Below the pieces are notes generated by a model. It saw only the letters and a list, made by a program, of their open reading frames with translations. It made no database searches and was not told where the DNA came from. A stretch of 64,000 nt of DNA. It comes from Azorhizobium doebereinerae UFLA1-100 (GTDB lineage Bacteria; Pseudomonadota; Alphaproteobacteria; Rhizobiales; Xanthobacteraceae). Below, piece after piece: positions 17,432 to 25,911 of the stretch. Both the position numbers and the translations under genes were made by a program. The stretch covers positions 179 to 64,178 of the forward strand of contig NZ_AXBA01000024.1 in assembly GCF_000473085.1 (NCBI RefSeq). Direction: 5' to 3'. Numbering within the stretch: the stretch's first letter is position 1; every line of letters starts with the position of its first letter.

Positions 17432-18181
17432 ATGAAGCGTCTTCTGCTCTCTACCGCGATCGCCTCCACCGCGATCGTGACCTCCGCGATCGCCCTGGCG
17501 ATCGCCGCCCCCGCCTCGGCGGCGGATCTGGCCACGCGCTACCCGGTGAAGGCTCCCATCGTTCCGGTGGTGCCGGTGTTCTCCTGGACCGGCTTCTACA
17601 TCGGCGCGAACGCCGGCTTCGGCGGCGACAAGTATGAATACGCCTTCGGCGGCGTGGCCTCCCCGCTCGGCCTCGGCTCGGCCTCGGCGGATTCCAGCGG
17701 CTTCTTCGCCGGTGGCCAGGCGGGCTACAACTACCAGTTCGCCAACAACATCGTGCTCGGCCTTGAGACCGACATCCAGTGGTCCGGCATCGAGGGCGAC
17801 GTCACCCTGACGACCCCCGGCGCCACCACCAACCTCAAGTCCTCGCTGGATTATTTCGGCACCGTGCGCGGCCGCCTCGGCTATGCGTTCGACCGCTTCC
17901 TGCCCTACGTCACCGGCGGCTTCGCCTATGGCGAGAGCAAGACCTCCATCAGCCAGCTCACCCCCACCAGCCTGTATTCCGGCGAGGGCTCGGGCGTGAA
18001 GACCGGCTGGACCGTCGGTGGCGGCCTCGAGTACGCCCTGACCAACAACTGGACGTTCAAGACCGAGTATCTCTACGTCGACCTGGGCGACAGCGACTAC
18101 GGCAGCGCCCTGACCGGCAGCACGGTCAGCGTGGACAACAAGTTCCACACCGTGAAGGCCGGCATCAACTACAAGTTCTGA
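17432..18181 (+). CDS. Omp25/Omp31-family outer-membrane beta-barrel protein (paralogue)
   Basis: 249 residues, closely similar along its length to the protein at 15411 (FSWTGFYIGANAGFGGD, VLGLETDIQWSGIEGD, YFGTVRGRLGYAFDRFLPYVTGG, identical ALTNNWTFKTEYLYVDLGDSDYG block, ending INYKF). The signal peptide is longer because a segment is repeated (AIASTAIVTSAIALAIAAPASA). Loops differ: this copy has longer external loops at residues ~75-85 and ~195-210. The ATG used is the third Met-proximal start (MKRLLLS), matching the paralogue. It probably arose by local duplication and is followed by its own terminator. Confidence 0.92.
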   Translation: MKRLLLSTAIASTAIVTSAIALAIAAPASAADLATRYPVKAPIVPVVPVFSWTGFYIGANAGFGGDKYEYAFGGVASPLGLGSASADSSGFFAGGQAGYNYQFANNIVLGLETDIQWSGIEGDVTLTTPGATTNLKSSLDYFGTVRGRLGYAFDRFLPYVTGGFAYGESKTSISQLTPTSLYSGEGSGVKTGWTVGGGLEYALTNNWTFKTEYLYVDLGDSDYGSALTGSTVSVDNKFHTVKAGINYKF

Positions 18182-18327
18182 TGCCCGTCCCCCGGCCGTC
18201 CCTAACGGCCGGTGGGTCCCCGCCCCTCGCGGGCGAGACTGATGACGGCGCGCGGCACGGCGCCGTGGGGCCTTAGGGCCCTTCCGGCCCGCCGCGCGCG
18301 CTTTCGACGAACACCAGAACCCCTTAT

Positions 18328-18362
18328 CGGTCCGGCGGCCCTGCCCCGGACCGTTTTTTTTT
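18328..18362 (+). terminator. Intrinsic terminator after the second Omp25-like gene
   Basis: CGGTCCGG (18328-18335) pairs with CCGGACCG (18346-18353) around a 10-nt loop, followed by a run of nine T. A weaker GC hairpin lies nearer the stop. Confidence 0.85.
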
Positions 18363-18438
18363 GCGCTGGTGCCGGCCAAGCCGGCGGCAGCGAGGGGCAA
18401 GCCCGCGGCGGCGAAAGGACCAGCCCGCGCGGCGAGGG

Positions 18439-19224
18439 TCAGGCCAGGATGGCCACCGGCAGGCCGTGGCGGTCGCGCTCCGGCGGGTCGGGGAAGGTCA
18501 GGGCCGTGCCGGCCGCGATCCGCCGCGCGGTCCAGGCGCAGGCGCAGGCGTCCACCAGATCGTCCAGCCCCGCCCCGAGCCCGCGCGCCTCCGCCCGGGT
18601 GAGCCGGCCGACCGGCATCCCCGCGCCGGCGAGCAGGGCGATGCGCAGATCGAGCCCGCTCTCCGCCGGCTGGCCCTTCACCTTCTTCGGCAGGTCCAGC
18701 GGGCGCCGGCCGTTCATGGCCCAGAAGCTCACCTCGGGATGGCATTCCGCCAGCGGCAGGCCGGGGCGGGCGCGCAGCAAAGCGTCCGCCTCCAGCACCT
18801 TGGGGAACAGCGCATAGGCCTGGCGCGAGATCTTGCGCGGCGGATCCGAAGTTTCCAGCGCCACGGCGCAGGCGGCGCGGTAGCGGGCCTCCTCGGGGAT
18901 GGCGATGTCGCAGGCCACCTCCATCGTCGCCCGCGAGGGCATGGAGAAGACGCTCGACTGCCGCCCCCCGAGCAGCGGACGCACCACCCGGTCCGGCCCC
19001 CGCCCGCCCGCCCCCACCCGGTCGGGCAGGCCGATGGGGATGTCGATGGCCGCCTGGAGGACGGGACCGCCCTCCGGGAACAGGTCGGTGAGGCGCGCCA
19101 CCCGCGTGAGGGTCAGGTCGCCCGATGCCGACCAGCGGGCGGCGATCCAGCCGCCGGGGCAGCCGTCGAGGCCGAGAACGTCCGGCCCGCCCGAGCCATC
19201 CCCTGCTACCTCCGCGAGCGTCAT
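18439..19224 (-). CDS. DUF429-domain protein (RNase H-like fold, predicted nuclease family)
   Basis: 261 residues matching the DUF429 family. The early VLGLDGCPGGWIAARW motif places the acidic residue typical of an RNase H-like fold. It is followed by AAIDIPIGLPD, SSVFSMPSRAT, ISRQAYALFPKVLEAD, and ECHPEVSFWAMNGRRPL with the conserved HPE. The C-terminal LDDLVDACACAWTARRIA contains another conserved Asp. Family members are predicted nucleases with no characterised substrate. The gene is flanked by non-coding DNA and convergent with the Omp gene. A GC-rich imperfect repeat lies between its stop and the Omp terminator. Confidence 0.88.
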   Translation of the reverse strand: MTLAEVAGDGSGGPDVLGLDGCPGGWIAARWSASGDLTLTRVARLTDLFPEGGPVLQAAIDIPIGLPDRVGAGGRGPDRVVRPLLGGRQSSVFSMPSRATMEVACDIAIPEEARYRAACAVALETSDPPRKISRQAYALFPKVLEADALLRARPGLPLAECHPEVSFWAMNGRRPLDLPKKVKGQPAESGLDLRIALLAGAGMPVGRLTRAEARGLGAGLDDLVDACACAWTARRIAAGTALTFPDPPERDRHGLPVAILA

Positions 19225-19477
19225 GGTCGCCCTCTCTGTCGCATGCTGTGTCGCATCGTGTGGTATGGCCGTGACAGTTCCCCCGTCCTGTCGCTACGCT
19301 AGGGCTGCGGTGGCGCGTCGCGCAAGCGGGGGCCGGACCGGCGCGGGCGCGCAGGGCCTTGGGATCGCTCTGGTTTTTCCAGGGTGGCGCGGGCCGGTGC
19401 TGGCGCGGCGGGCGGCTTCGGGCGGGCTCTGGCGCGCGCGGCCGCAATGTATGTCGCAAATGGGGAATTGCAGAGCC

Positions 19478-20356
19478 ATGAGCATCCGTCCGCGTCGCAG
19501 CGTGCTCTATATGCCGGGGTCCAACGCCCGGGCCCTGGAGAAGGCCAGATCGCTGCCCTGCGACGCCGTCATCCTCGATCTGGAGGACGCGGTGGCCCCC
19601 GACGCCAAGGTCGAGGCCCGCGCCCGCATCCTGGAGACGGTCAAGGCCGGCGGCTTCGGCCCGCGCGAAGTCGTCATACGGATCAATGGCTTGGACACGC
19701 CGTGGGGGCAGGACGACCTCGCCGCCGCGGTCGCCGCCGGGCCGGACGCCATCCTCATCCCCAAGGTGGAGGACCCCGAGCAATTGCTGGTGGCGGGGCG
19801 CAAGCTGGAGGCGCTGAACGCCCCCGCCAGCATCGGCATCTGGGCCATGATCGAGACCCCGCTCGCCATACTGGACATCAAGCCGGTCGCCGCCTCCGCC
19901 CGCAACCCCTTGACCCGGCTGAAGGTTTTCGTGCTCGGCACGAACGATCTGGCCAAGGAGACCCGGGCTGCCCTAGTCCCCGGCCGGGCCCCCATGGTGG
20001 GCTGGCTGATGACCGTGCTGGCCGCCGGCCATGCCTATGGCATCGAGGTTCTGGACGGGGTGTGGAACGCCTTCCAGGACCAGGAGGGCTTCGCCGCCGA
20101 ATGCGCCCAGGGCGTCGAAATGGGCATGGATGGCAAGACCTTGATCCATCCCGGCCAGATCGAGCCGTGCAACGCCGCCTTCTCGCCGCCCGACGCCGAG
20201 GTGGCCCGGGCACGGGCGATCATCGAAGTGTTCGACCGCCCGGAGAATGCCGGCAAGGGCGTGCTCCAGCTGGACGGGCGCATGGTGGAGCGCATGCATG
20301 CCGACATGGCCCGCCGCACCGTTGCTTTGGCCGACGCCATCGCCGCGCGGACCTGA
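19478..20356 (+). CDS. mcl2: CitE/HpcH-family CoA-ester hydrolase, probable (3S)-malyl-CoA thioesterase
   Basis: 292-residue TIM-barrel protein of the CitE-like family: RRSVLYMPGSNARALEKARSLPCDAVILDLEDAVAPDAK (metal- and CoA-binding), VIRINGLDTPWG, ILIPKVEDPEQL, WAMIETPLAILD, VLGTNDLAKETR, and MGMDGKTLIHPGQIEPCNAAFSP. The overall pattern fits Mcl2, the malyl-CoA thioesterase that completes glyoxylate assimilation in the ethylmalonyl-CoA pathway, better than the longer malyl-CoA lyase Mcl1. The mesaconyl-CoA hydratase gene mch lies 1.4 kb away, supporting this. Specific activity (thioesterase versus lyase) is inferred. Confidence 0.8.
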   Translation: MSIRPRRSVLYMPGSNARALEKARSLPCDAVILDLEDAVAPDAKVEARARILETVKAGGFGPREVVIRINGLDTPWGQDDLAAAVAAGPDAILIPKVEDPEQLLVAGRKLEALNAPASIGIWAMIETPLAILDIKPVAASARNPLTRLKVFVLGTNDLAKETRAALVPGRAPMVGWLMTVLAAGHAYGIEVLDGVWNAFQDQEGFAAECAQGVEMGMDGKTLIHPGQIEPCNAAFSPPDAEVARARAIIEVFDRPENAGKGVLQLDGRMVERMHADMARRTVALADAIAART

Positions 20357-20426
20357 CCAACACATTGCAATCAAATGCCTTTAGGCCCTCCCGCGTGGCG
20401 GGCCTGGAGGCATGCAAGGAGAGGCC

Positions 20427-20630
20427 ATGAAGCTCTATCGCTATCTCACCGGACCGGACGACACCGCCTTCTGCAAGCGCGTCTCGGCGGCGCTCAACAA
20501 GGGCTGGCAGCTGCACGGCGCCCCCACCCTCACCTTCGATCCGCTGAAGGGCCGCGTCATCTGCGGCCAGGCGATCGTCAAGGAGGTGGCGGGCGAATGG
20601 TCCGAGGACCTCACCCTGTCCGACTACTGA
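20427..20630 (+). CDS. DUF1737-domain small protein
   Basis: 67-residue protein (MKLYRYLTGPDDTAFCKRVSAALNK...) of the DUF1737 family, recognised by YRYLTGPDD, LNKGWQLHGAPTLTFD and GRVICGQAIVKEV. The function of the family is unknown. An AAGGAGAGG ribosome site precedes ATG 20427. It follows mcl2 by 70 nt on the same strand and could be co-transcribed with it. No signal peptide or membrane segment is seen. Confidence 0.88.
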   Translation: MKLYRYLTGPDDTAFCKRVSAALNKGWQLHGAPTLTFDPLKGRVICGQAIVKEVAGEWSEDLTLSDY

Positions 20631-20660
20631 CCGGCAAGCCGTTGAATTGAAACGCGTCTC

Positions 20661-21575
20661 TCAGGCGGCCACCGGCGCATCCGCCGGCTCGGCGGCGCGG
20701 GGGATGAGCACGATGGATACCTCCACATCGTCCCCCGCCTCGGCAAACTCGCGCACCACCGCCGCGCGGATCGCCGCCGCCGCCGCCCGCGCCTGGCCGA
20801 CGCTCCAGTCGGCATCGAAGCCGAGGTGCAGGTCCACCATCATCTTGCCGCCGTGCTGCCGGGTGCGGATGTCGCCCAGTTCCTCGAAATCGTCGAAATG
20901 GCTGGCCAGCGCCCGCAGGATGCGCAGCTGCCCGGCCTCGCCGATCGCCTGGTCGAGCAGCGAACCGATGGAATTCGTGAGCATCTCGAAGATGTTGTAG
21001 ATCATCAACGCGATCACCACGAAGGAGGCGAGCGGATCGAGATAGGCGATCCAGTCCACCGAGAAGGACGAGGTGATGACGGTGACGACGAACACCGAGC
21101 CGGACGACACCGCCGAGACCAGATGCACCCGCGCCTGGGCGGCGATGACGGGGGAGTGGGTCTCCTCCGCCACCCGCCTGGCCTTGCGGTTGAGATAGAC
21201 ATTGCCCACCGCCGCCACCGCAGTGACGCCGAGGCCGAGCAGGGCGCCGCTGACATGCTCGGGGTTGAGCAGGCCGTGGATGGCCCGCGTGCCGGCGATG
21301 ACCACCAGCACCACCTGCAGCACCGCGATCATCAGCTCGGCGAGATTCTCCAGCTTTCCAAGACCATAGGCGAACCGCCCCTTCTCGCGCCCGTGGGCGA
21401 TCCTCAGCACCAGCCAGCAGGTGGTGAGCGAGGTGAGGTCGAAGGACGTGGCCAGCAGGTCCGTCAACACCGCCGCCGAATTGGTGAGCGTGGCGGCGAG
21501 GATGTAGAAGGGAAACAGGCAGGCGACGAACACCATGGCCTGGAACGACAGTTTCTGGCTGGCGGAACCCGACAC
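20661..21575 (-). CDS. Cation diffusion facilitator (CDF)-type transporter, divergent metal site
   Basis: 304 residues: about six hydrophobic helices in the first 210, then a cytoplasmic CDF C-terminal domain (LRALASHFDDFEELGDIRTRQHGGKMMVDLHLGFD). CDF proteins export Zn, Mn, Co or Fe by proton exchange. In this protein the membrane metal site looks altered. In helix 2, Asp39 is followed by Thr at the +4 position and the next Asp is 46 (TDLLATSFDLTS). In helix 5 the HxxxD motif reads HLVSA (His151, Ala155). Either the substrate differs or transport uses other residues. It is convergent with the DUF1737 gene and divergent from mch. Confidence 0.85.
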   Translation of the reverse strand: MSGSASQKLSFQAMVFVACLFPFYILAATLTNSAAVLTDLLATSFDLTSLTTCWLVLRIAHGREKGRFAYGLGKLENLAELMIAVLQVVLVVIAGTRAIHGLLNPEHVSGALLGLGVTAVAAVGNVYLNRKARRVAEETHSPVIAAQARVHLVSAVSSGSVFVVTVITSSFSVDWIAYLDPLASFVVIALMIYNIFEMLTNSIGSLLDQAIGEAGQLRILRALASHFDDFEELGDIRTRQHGGKMMVDLHLGFDADWSVGQARAAAAAIRAAVVREFAEAGDDVEVSIVLIPRAAEPADAPVAA

Positions 21576-21720
21576 GGGCAGTCCTCTTCTTGGTTCGGGC
21601 CATGGGGGCCAAGGTGTCCATTAGGTCAAGCGACGGCCCGCCGCAACACTACATCTTGGCCCTTTTCCCCGTTGCGCGGCGCCGGGCGGCTCTGCAAACA
21701 TGGCGGCACAGGGGGACCGC

Positions 21721-22770
21721 ATGAGCAAGACCAATTCGGGCAACTTCTTCGAGGACTTTTCGCTTGGCCAGGTGATCCGCCACGCCACGCCGCGCACCAT
21801 CACCAGCGGCGACGTGGCGCTCTACAGCGCCCTCTACGGCTCGCGCTTCGCGGTGCAGTCCGCCGACACCTTCGCCGAGGACATCGGCTATGCCCGCGCG
21901 CCGGTGGACGACCTGCTGGTCTTCCACGTGGTGTTCGGCAAGACGGTGCCGGACATCTCGCTCAATGCGGTAGCCAATCTCGGCTATGCAGGCGGGCGCT
22001 TCCTCGCCCCGGTCTATCCCGGCGATACCCTGACCGCCGTTTCGGAAGTCATTGGCCTCAGGGAGAATTCCAACGGCCAGAGCGGCGTCGTCTACGTCCG
22101 CTCCACCGGCTTCAACCAGGACGGCACCGAGGTGCTGGACTATGTGCGCTGGGTGATGGTGCGCAAGCGCGATCCCCGCGCGCCGGCGCTGGAGACCCAT
22201 GTCCCCGCCCTGCCCGCGGCCCTGGCCGCCGATGCGCTGGGCAATGCGGTGCCCCCGCTCGATATGGACGCCTGGCGCTTCGAACTGTCCGGCAGCCCGT
22301 TCCGCTTCAGCGACTATGAGGTGGGCGAGCGCATCGACCATGTGGACGGCACGACGGTGGAGGAGGCGGAGCATATGATCGCCACCCGCCTCTACCAGAA
22401 CACGGCCAAGGTCCATTTCAACCAATATACCGAAGGCGCAGGCCGCTTCGGCCGCCGCCTGATCTATGGCGGCCACGTCATCTCCATCGCCCGCGCCCTG
22501 TCGTTCAACGGCCTGTCCAACGCCTTCCATATCGCCGGCATCAACGGCGGGCGGCATGTGGCGCCGCTGTTCGCGGGCCTCACCGTCTTCGCCTGGAGCG
22601 AGGTGCTGGACGCCCAGGAGATCTCCGGCCGCGACGACGTGGGCGCGCTGCGCCTGCGCACCATCGCCACCAAGGATCAGCCCTGCGCCGACCTGCCGCA
22701 GAAGGTGGGGGAGGAGTATGACCCGAGCGTCATCCTCGACCTGGATTACTGGGTGCTGATCCCGCGCTGA
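21721..22770 (+). CDS. mch: Mesaconyl-CoA hydratase (beta-methylmalyl-CoA dehydratase)
   Basis: 349-residue double MaoC/hotdog-fold hydratase of the ethylmalonyl-CoA pathway, converting mesaconyl-CoA to beta-methylmalyl-CoA. Diagnostic segments are FFEDFSLGQVIRHATPRTI, VDDLLVFHVVFGKTVPDIS, LNAVANLGYAGGRFLAPVYP, VIGLRENSNGQSGVVYVRS, LDYVRWVMVRKRDP, RIDHVDGTTVEEAEHM and RRLIYGGHVISIARALSFNG. They match what I know of the Rhodobacter enzyme almost block for block. The start ATG 21721 follows CAGGGGGACC. With mcl2 nearby, this supports acetyl-CoA/C1 growth via the ethylmalonyl-CoA route. Other pathway genes (ccr, ecm, mcd) are not in the window. Confidence 0.95.
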   Translation: MSKTNSGNFFEDFSLGQVIRHATPRTITSGDVALYSALYGSRFAVQSADTFAEDIGYARAPVDDLLVFHVVFGKTVPDISLNAVANLGYAGGRFLAPVYPGDTLTAVSEVIGLRENSNGQSGVVYVRSTGFNQDGTEVLDYVRWVMVRKRDPRAPALETHVPALPAALAADALGNAVPPLDMDAWRFELSGSPFRFSDYEVGERIDHVDGTTVEEAEHMIATRLYQNTAKVHFNQYTEGAGRFGRRLIYGGHVISIARALSFNGLSNAFHIAGINGGRHVAPLFAGLTVFAWSEVLDAQEISGRDDVGALRLRTIATKDQPCADLPQKVGEEYDPSVILDLDYWVLIPR

Positions 22771-23178
22771 GGCGTGGGCGAGCCACCGGGCCCGCCGCTG
22801 CCCCTGAAACCTGAAGACCTCAACAACGCCCGACACGCAACCACAGATTGCGCGATCGGCGCCGCGCGCCTGCGCGCAGGGCTTATCTGCCGTTAGGTTA
22901 AGTCGTTGATGCCCTTACGTATTCCGCTGCGTCACGACTTGCGCGACCGCTTCGTCTCTGGTGATCTGCCTGAACTGTATTTTGGATTTGGCATACCAGA
23001 TCACCTTACGGGAGATGGAGACCCCGCCTGCCGCACCCCGCCCGGCCCCACGCCAAGGCCGCATCCCGGTGCCCGTTGTTACCCGAAATCCCAAGCCCAT
23101 CCCGGAAGGCGGACGGGTTCCTAAGGCCACCCAAGATGGCCGCCTTCACCTTTCATCAGGAAACGCACGAGGTCAGAT
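22771..23178. promoter_or_regulatory. Upstream region of oxlT with an inverted repeat
   Basis: About 400 bp without a gene. A perfect 9-bp inverted repeat GGTGATCTG (22960-22968) and CAGATCACC (22997-23005) are spaced by 28 nt and flank an AT-rich segment (ACTGTATTTTGGATTTGGCATA) that could be the promoter. The arrangement resembles a pair of half-operators or a looped operator. The regulator is unknown. The ribosome site of oxlT is weak. Confidence 0.5.
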
Positions 23179-24495
23179 ATGGCAAAAGCCGCTCAGCCGG
23201 CCAGCGAGTCCCAGCGCTGGATTCAATTGATCTGCGGCGTCGTCTGCATGGCGATGATCGCGAACCTCCAGTACGGATGGACCCTGTTCGTCGACCCCAT
23301 CGAGGCCAAGCACCAGTGGGGGCGCGCGGCCATCCAGCTGGCCTTCACCATCTTCGTCCTCACCGAGACCTGGCTGGTCCCCATCGAAGCCTGGTTCGTG
23401 GACCGCTACGGCCCCCGCGTGGTGCTGATGTTCGGCGCCGTCATGATCGCGGCCGCATGGACGCTCAATTCCATGGCCTCGTCCCTGTTCGTGCTCTATG
23501 CCGCCTCCGTGGTGGCGGGCATCGGCGCGGGCGCGGTGTACGGCACCTGCGTCGGCAATGCGCTGAAGTGGTTTCCCCATAACCGCGGCCTCGCGGCCGG
23601 CATCACCGCGGCGGGCTTCGGCGCGGGCGCGGCGCTCACCGTGGTGCCCATCGCCCAGATGATCGCCACCCATGGCTATGAGGCCGCCTTCCTCACCTTC
23701 GGCATCGGCCAGGGCGTGGTGGTGTTCGTGCTGTCCTTCGTGGTGCGCAAGCCCCCGGCGCAGATGGCCCCGCCCAAGAAGCTGTCCCGCCTGCCGCAGA
23801 GCAAGATCAACTACGCGCCCCGCGCCACGCTCTCCAAGCCGATCTTCTGGCTGCTCTACGCCATGTTCGTCATGGTGGCCTCGGGCGGCCTGATGGCGGC
23901 GGCGCAGATCGCCCCCATCGCCCACGATTTCAAGGTGGCGGACGTGCCGGTGAGCCTGCTGGGCGTGCAGATGGCGGCGCTCACCTTCGCCATCTCGCTG
24001 GACCGCGTCTTCGACGGCTTCGGCCGCCCGCTGTTCGGCTGGGTGTCGGACAACATCGGCCGCGAGAACACCATGTTCATCGCCTTCACGGTCGCCGCCG
24101 GCTCGCTGCTCATGCTGGTCTACCACGGGCAGAATCCGGTGATCTTCGTGGTGTTCTCGGCGCTGTTCTTCGGCGTGTTCGGGGAGATCTACTCCCTGTT
24201 TCCCGCCACCTGCGGCGACACGTTCGGCTCCAAATTCGCCGCCACCAACGCCGGCATGCTCTACACCGCCAAGGGCACGGCGGCGCTGCTGGTGCCGCTC
24301 GCCAGCCTCGTCGCCGCCCGCTACGGCTGGTCGGCGGTGTTCGCAATCGCCATGGGCCTCAACCTGACGGCGGCCTTCCTGGCCATGTTCGTGCTGAAGC
24401 CGCTGCGCGCCCGCTTCCTCGCCCGCTCGGCGGTGGAAGCTGCGGCCGCCCCGCAGGCCCCGGCCTGGCAGCCGGGGTCGGAAGCCGCCCACTGA
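23179..24495 (+). CDS. oxlT: MFS oxalate/formate antiporter family transporter
   Basis: 438 residues, 12 predicted helices. Features of the OxlT family are the start RWIQLICGVVCMAMIANLQYGWTLFV, ETWLVPIEAWFVDRYGPR (MFS motif after helix 2), GIGAGAVYGTCVGNALKWFPHNRGLAAGITAAGFGAG and RVFDGFGRPLFGWVSDNIGRENTMF. In Oxalobacter, OxlT swaps extracellular oxalate for formate made inside. Here the only oxalate-decarboxylating enzyme in the window (43267) carries an export signal, so uptake may instead serve an oxalyl-CoA pathway elsewhere. A good terminator follows. Confidence 0.88.
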   Translation: MAKAAQPASESQRWIQLICGVVCMAMIANLQYGWTLFVDPIEAKHQWGRAAIQLAFTIFVLTETWLVPIEAWFVDRYGPRVVLMFGAVMIAAAWTLNSMASSLFVLYAASVVAGIGAGAVYGTCVGNALKWFPHNRGLAAGITAAGFGAGAALTVVPIAQMIATHGYEAAFLTFGIGQGVVVFVLSFVVRKPPAQMAPPKKLSRLPQSKINYAPRATLSKPIFWLLYAMFVMVASGGLMAAAQIAPIAHDFKVADVPVSLLGVQMAALTFAISLDRVFDGFGRPLFGWVSDNIGRENTMFIAFTVAAGSLLMLVYHGQNPVIFVVFSALFFGVFGEIYSLFPATCGDTFGSKFAATNAGMLYTAKGTAALLVPLASLVAARYGWSAVFAIAMGLNLTAAFLAMFVLKPLRARFLARSAVEAAAAPQAPAWQPGSEAAH

Positions 24496-24500
24496 CACAC

Positions 24501-24537
24501 GAAGGAGAGCCGGCGCGATGCCGGCTCTCCTTCTCTT
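24501..24537. terminator. Bidirectional intrinsic terminator between oxlT and the convergent esterase
   Basis: GAAGGAGAGCCGG (24501-24513) pairs perfectly with CCGGCTCTCCTTC (24521-24533) around a 7-nt loop, followed by TCTTGTTTC. A purine-rich 5' flank suggests it also works for the minus-strand gene. Confidence 0.85.
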
Positions 24538-24544
24538 GTTTCAT

Positions 24545-25609
24545 TTATCGCGCGGCGGTGGGGAGCCCCTGCCCCGCGCTTTTCTGTTTCATGGGCGCCG
24601 GCTTCAGGGGCGAGGGCAGAGGCAGAGGAACCGCCGGGCCCGCGCCCGCGGGGCCCGCCCCCGGCGCCAGGGAATGCCGGGCAAACAGCGCCCAGCTTTC
24701 CGCGCCCGCGTCGATGTCGTGGTTGCGCAGGCCGAGAAACACCGTGGCCAGTTCCGGCGAGGTCTTTACCCGCGCCGGCGACTGGTGGCCGCCGCGCTCC
24801 ACCCGGTAGAGCGCCACCTCGCCCGGCGCGGCGCATCCCGACCAGCGCCGGAGCGTCACGCTGGTCCCGTCGATGCGGTCGAGGTCGGGCAGTGATTCGG
24901 CCTCGGAGGAGGCGCAGCCGTTCAGCGAGGCATACAATTCGGCGCTGTCCGGCGCGGAGAGCGTGGCGCCCATGGGCGTCCAGAAGCCGTCCCAGGCAAT
25001 CACCGGATCGGCGGTACCGTGGATGAACATGATCGGCACCGGCCGGCTCGGGCGGCACTGCTCGCGGTAATTGGCCGGGGCCGTCGCCATGATGACGGAG
25101 AAGGCGGCGTAGAGGTCCGCATGCTCGCAGGCCATGCGCTCGACCATGAAGCCGCCGTTCGAGATGCCCATCAGATAGATGCGATTCGGGTCGGCGATGC
25201 CTTCGGCGACCAGTTGCTGGGTCAAGGCGATGAGGAAGGCCACGTCGTCGCCGGGGGTCAGCACCGCCTTGAGCCGCATGGCCGCCGGACGGCCGTCGTT
25301 CCAGACCCGCCCGATGCCCTGGGGATAGACCGCGACGAATCTGTTCTGCGCCGCCGTCGGCTCCAGGCCCACATAGCCCATGAAGCCTTCCGCGCTCTCG
25401 CCCGCGCCGTGCAGCGCGATCACCGTCGGCTGCGGCCCGAGGACGCCCGCCGGGCGCGAGAGAAGGTAGCTGCGCTGTTCCGCGCCGACCGAAAGGGTGC
25501 GCTCCACCGCGGCTTCCTGCGCCCGGGATCTCGCCGGGGCCGCCAGACCCGCAACCAGGACGCAGGCCAGCACGCAAAGCCGCCACCACGGGACACAGCT
25601 ACGATTCAT
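24545..25609 (-). CDS. Exported alpha/beta-hydrolase of the PHB-depolymerase/LpqC esterase group
   Basis: 354 residues with an N-terminal signal segment (WWRLCVLACVLVAGLAAPARSRA). The fold shows an oxyanion strand VIALHGAGESAEGFM, the nucleophile elbow LMGISNGGFMVERMA, the acid region MFIHGTADPVIAWDG, and the base in RVERGGHQSP. This is COG3509-type esterase/depolymerase architecture, related to extracellular short-chain PHB depolymerases and feruloyl esterases; the true substrate is unknown. The C-terminal ~35 residues are Pro/Ala-rich. The frame is open further upstream, but ATG 25609 is the only start that gives a sensible signal peptide. Confidence 0.85.
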   Translation of the reverse strand: MNRSCVPWWRLCVLACVLVAGLAAPARSRAQEAAVERTLSVGAEQRSYLLSRPAGVLGPQPTVIALHGAGESAEGFMGYVGLEPTAAQNRFVAVYPQGIGRVWNDGRPAAMRLKAVLTPGDDVAFLIALTQQLVAEGIADPNRIYLMGISNGGFMVERMACEHADLYAAFSVIMATAPANYREQCRPSRPVPIMFIHGTADPVIAWDGFWTPMGATLSAPDSAELYASLNGCASSEAESLPDLDRIDGTSVTLRRWSGCAAPGEVALYRVERGGHQSPARVKTSPELATVFLGLRNHDIDAGAESWALFARHSLAPGAGPAGAGPAVPLPLPSPLKPAPMKQKSAGQGLPTAAR

Positions 25610-25836
25610 CCACCCGCATCCCAAACTATCGCGGCACGAAGGCCCCACTCCGCACGCAGCGCCGCGTCCCGCGGTCGCACTCGCGAGTGGCAGCATTGCC
25701 ACCACAACCGATTTTCCGCCGCCACAACCCATTTTCAGGTAGCGAATCTCACAGCATCCCGTCACTCTTGCGGCCACAATGTGGCGCATTGCCCACTGTT
25801 GCAAGTCGGCAACAGGCCGCCGCCACGGCCAGAAAA

Positions 25837-25850
25837 TTGATCTGGCTCAA
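25837..25850 (+). promoter_or_regulatory. FNR/FixK-type box upstream of ompW
   Basis: TTGATCTGGCTCAA matches the FNR/FixK/FnrN consensus TTGAT-N4-ATCAA except for one base in the right half-site. It ends 61 nt before the ompW start, which fits an activator site around -41 of a promoter with a short leader. FNR-family control of ompW is known in other proteobacteria, so low-oxygen regulation is likely here. Confidence 0.75.
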
Positions 25851-25911
25851 ACGGCGGACTCAGGGATGGGGCAAGTGTCCGTCATCGAATTCTTGTTGGA
25901 GATTGGGGCAA

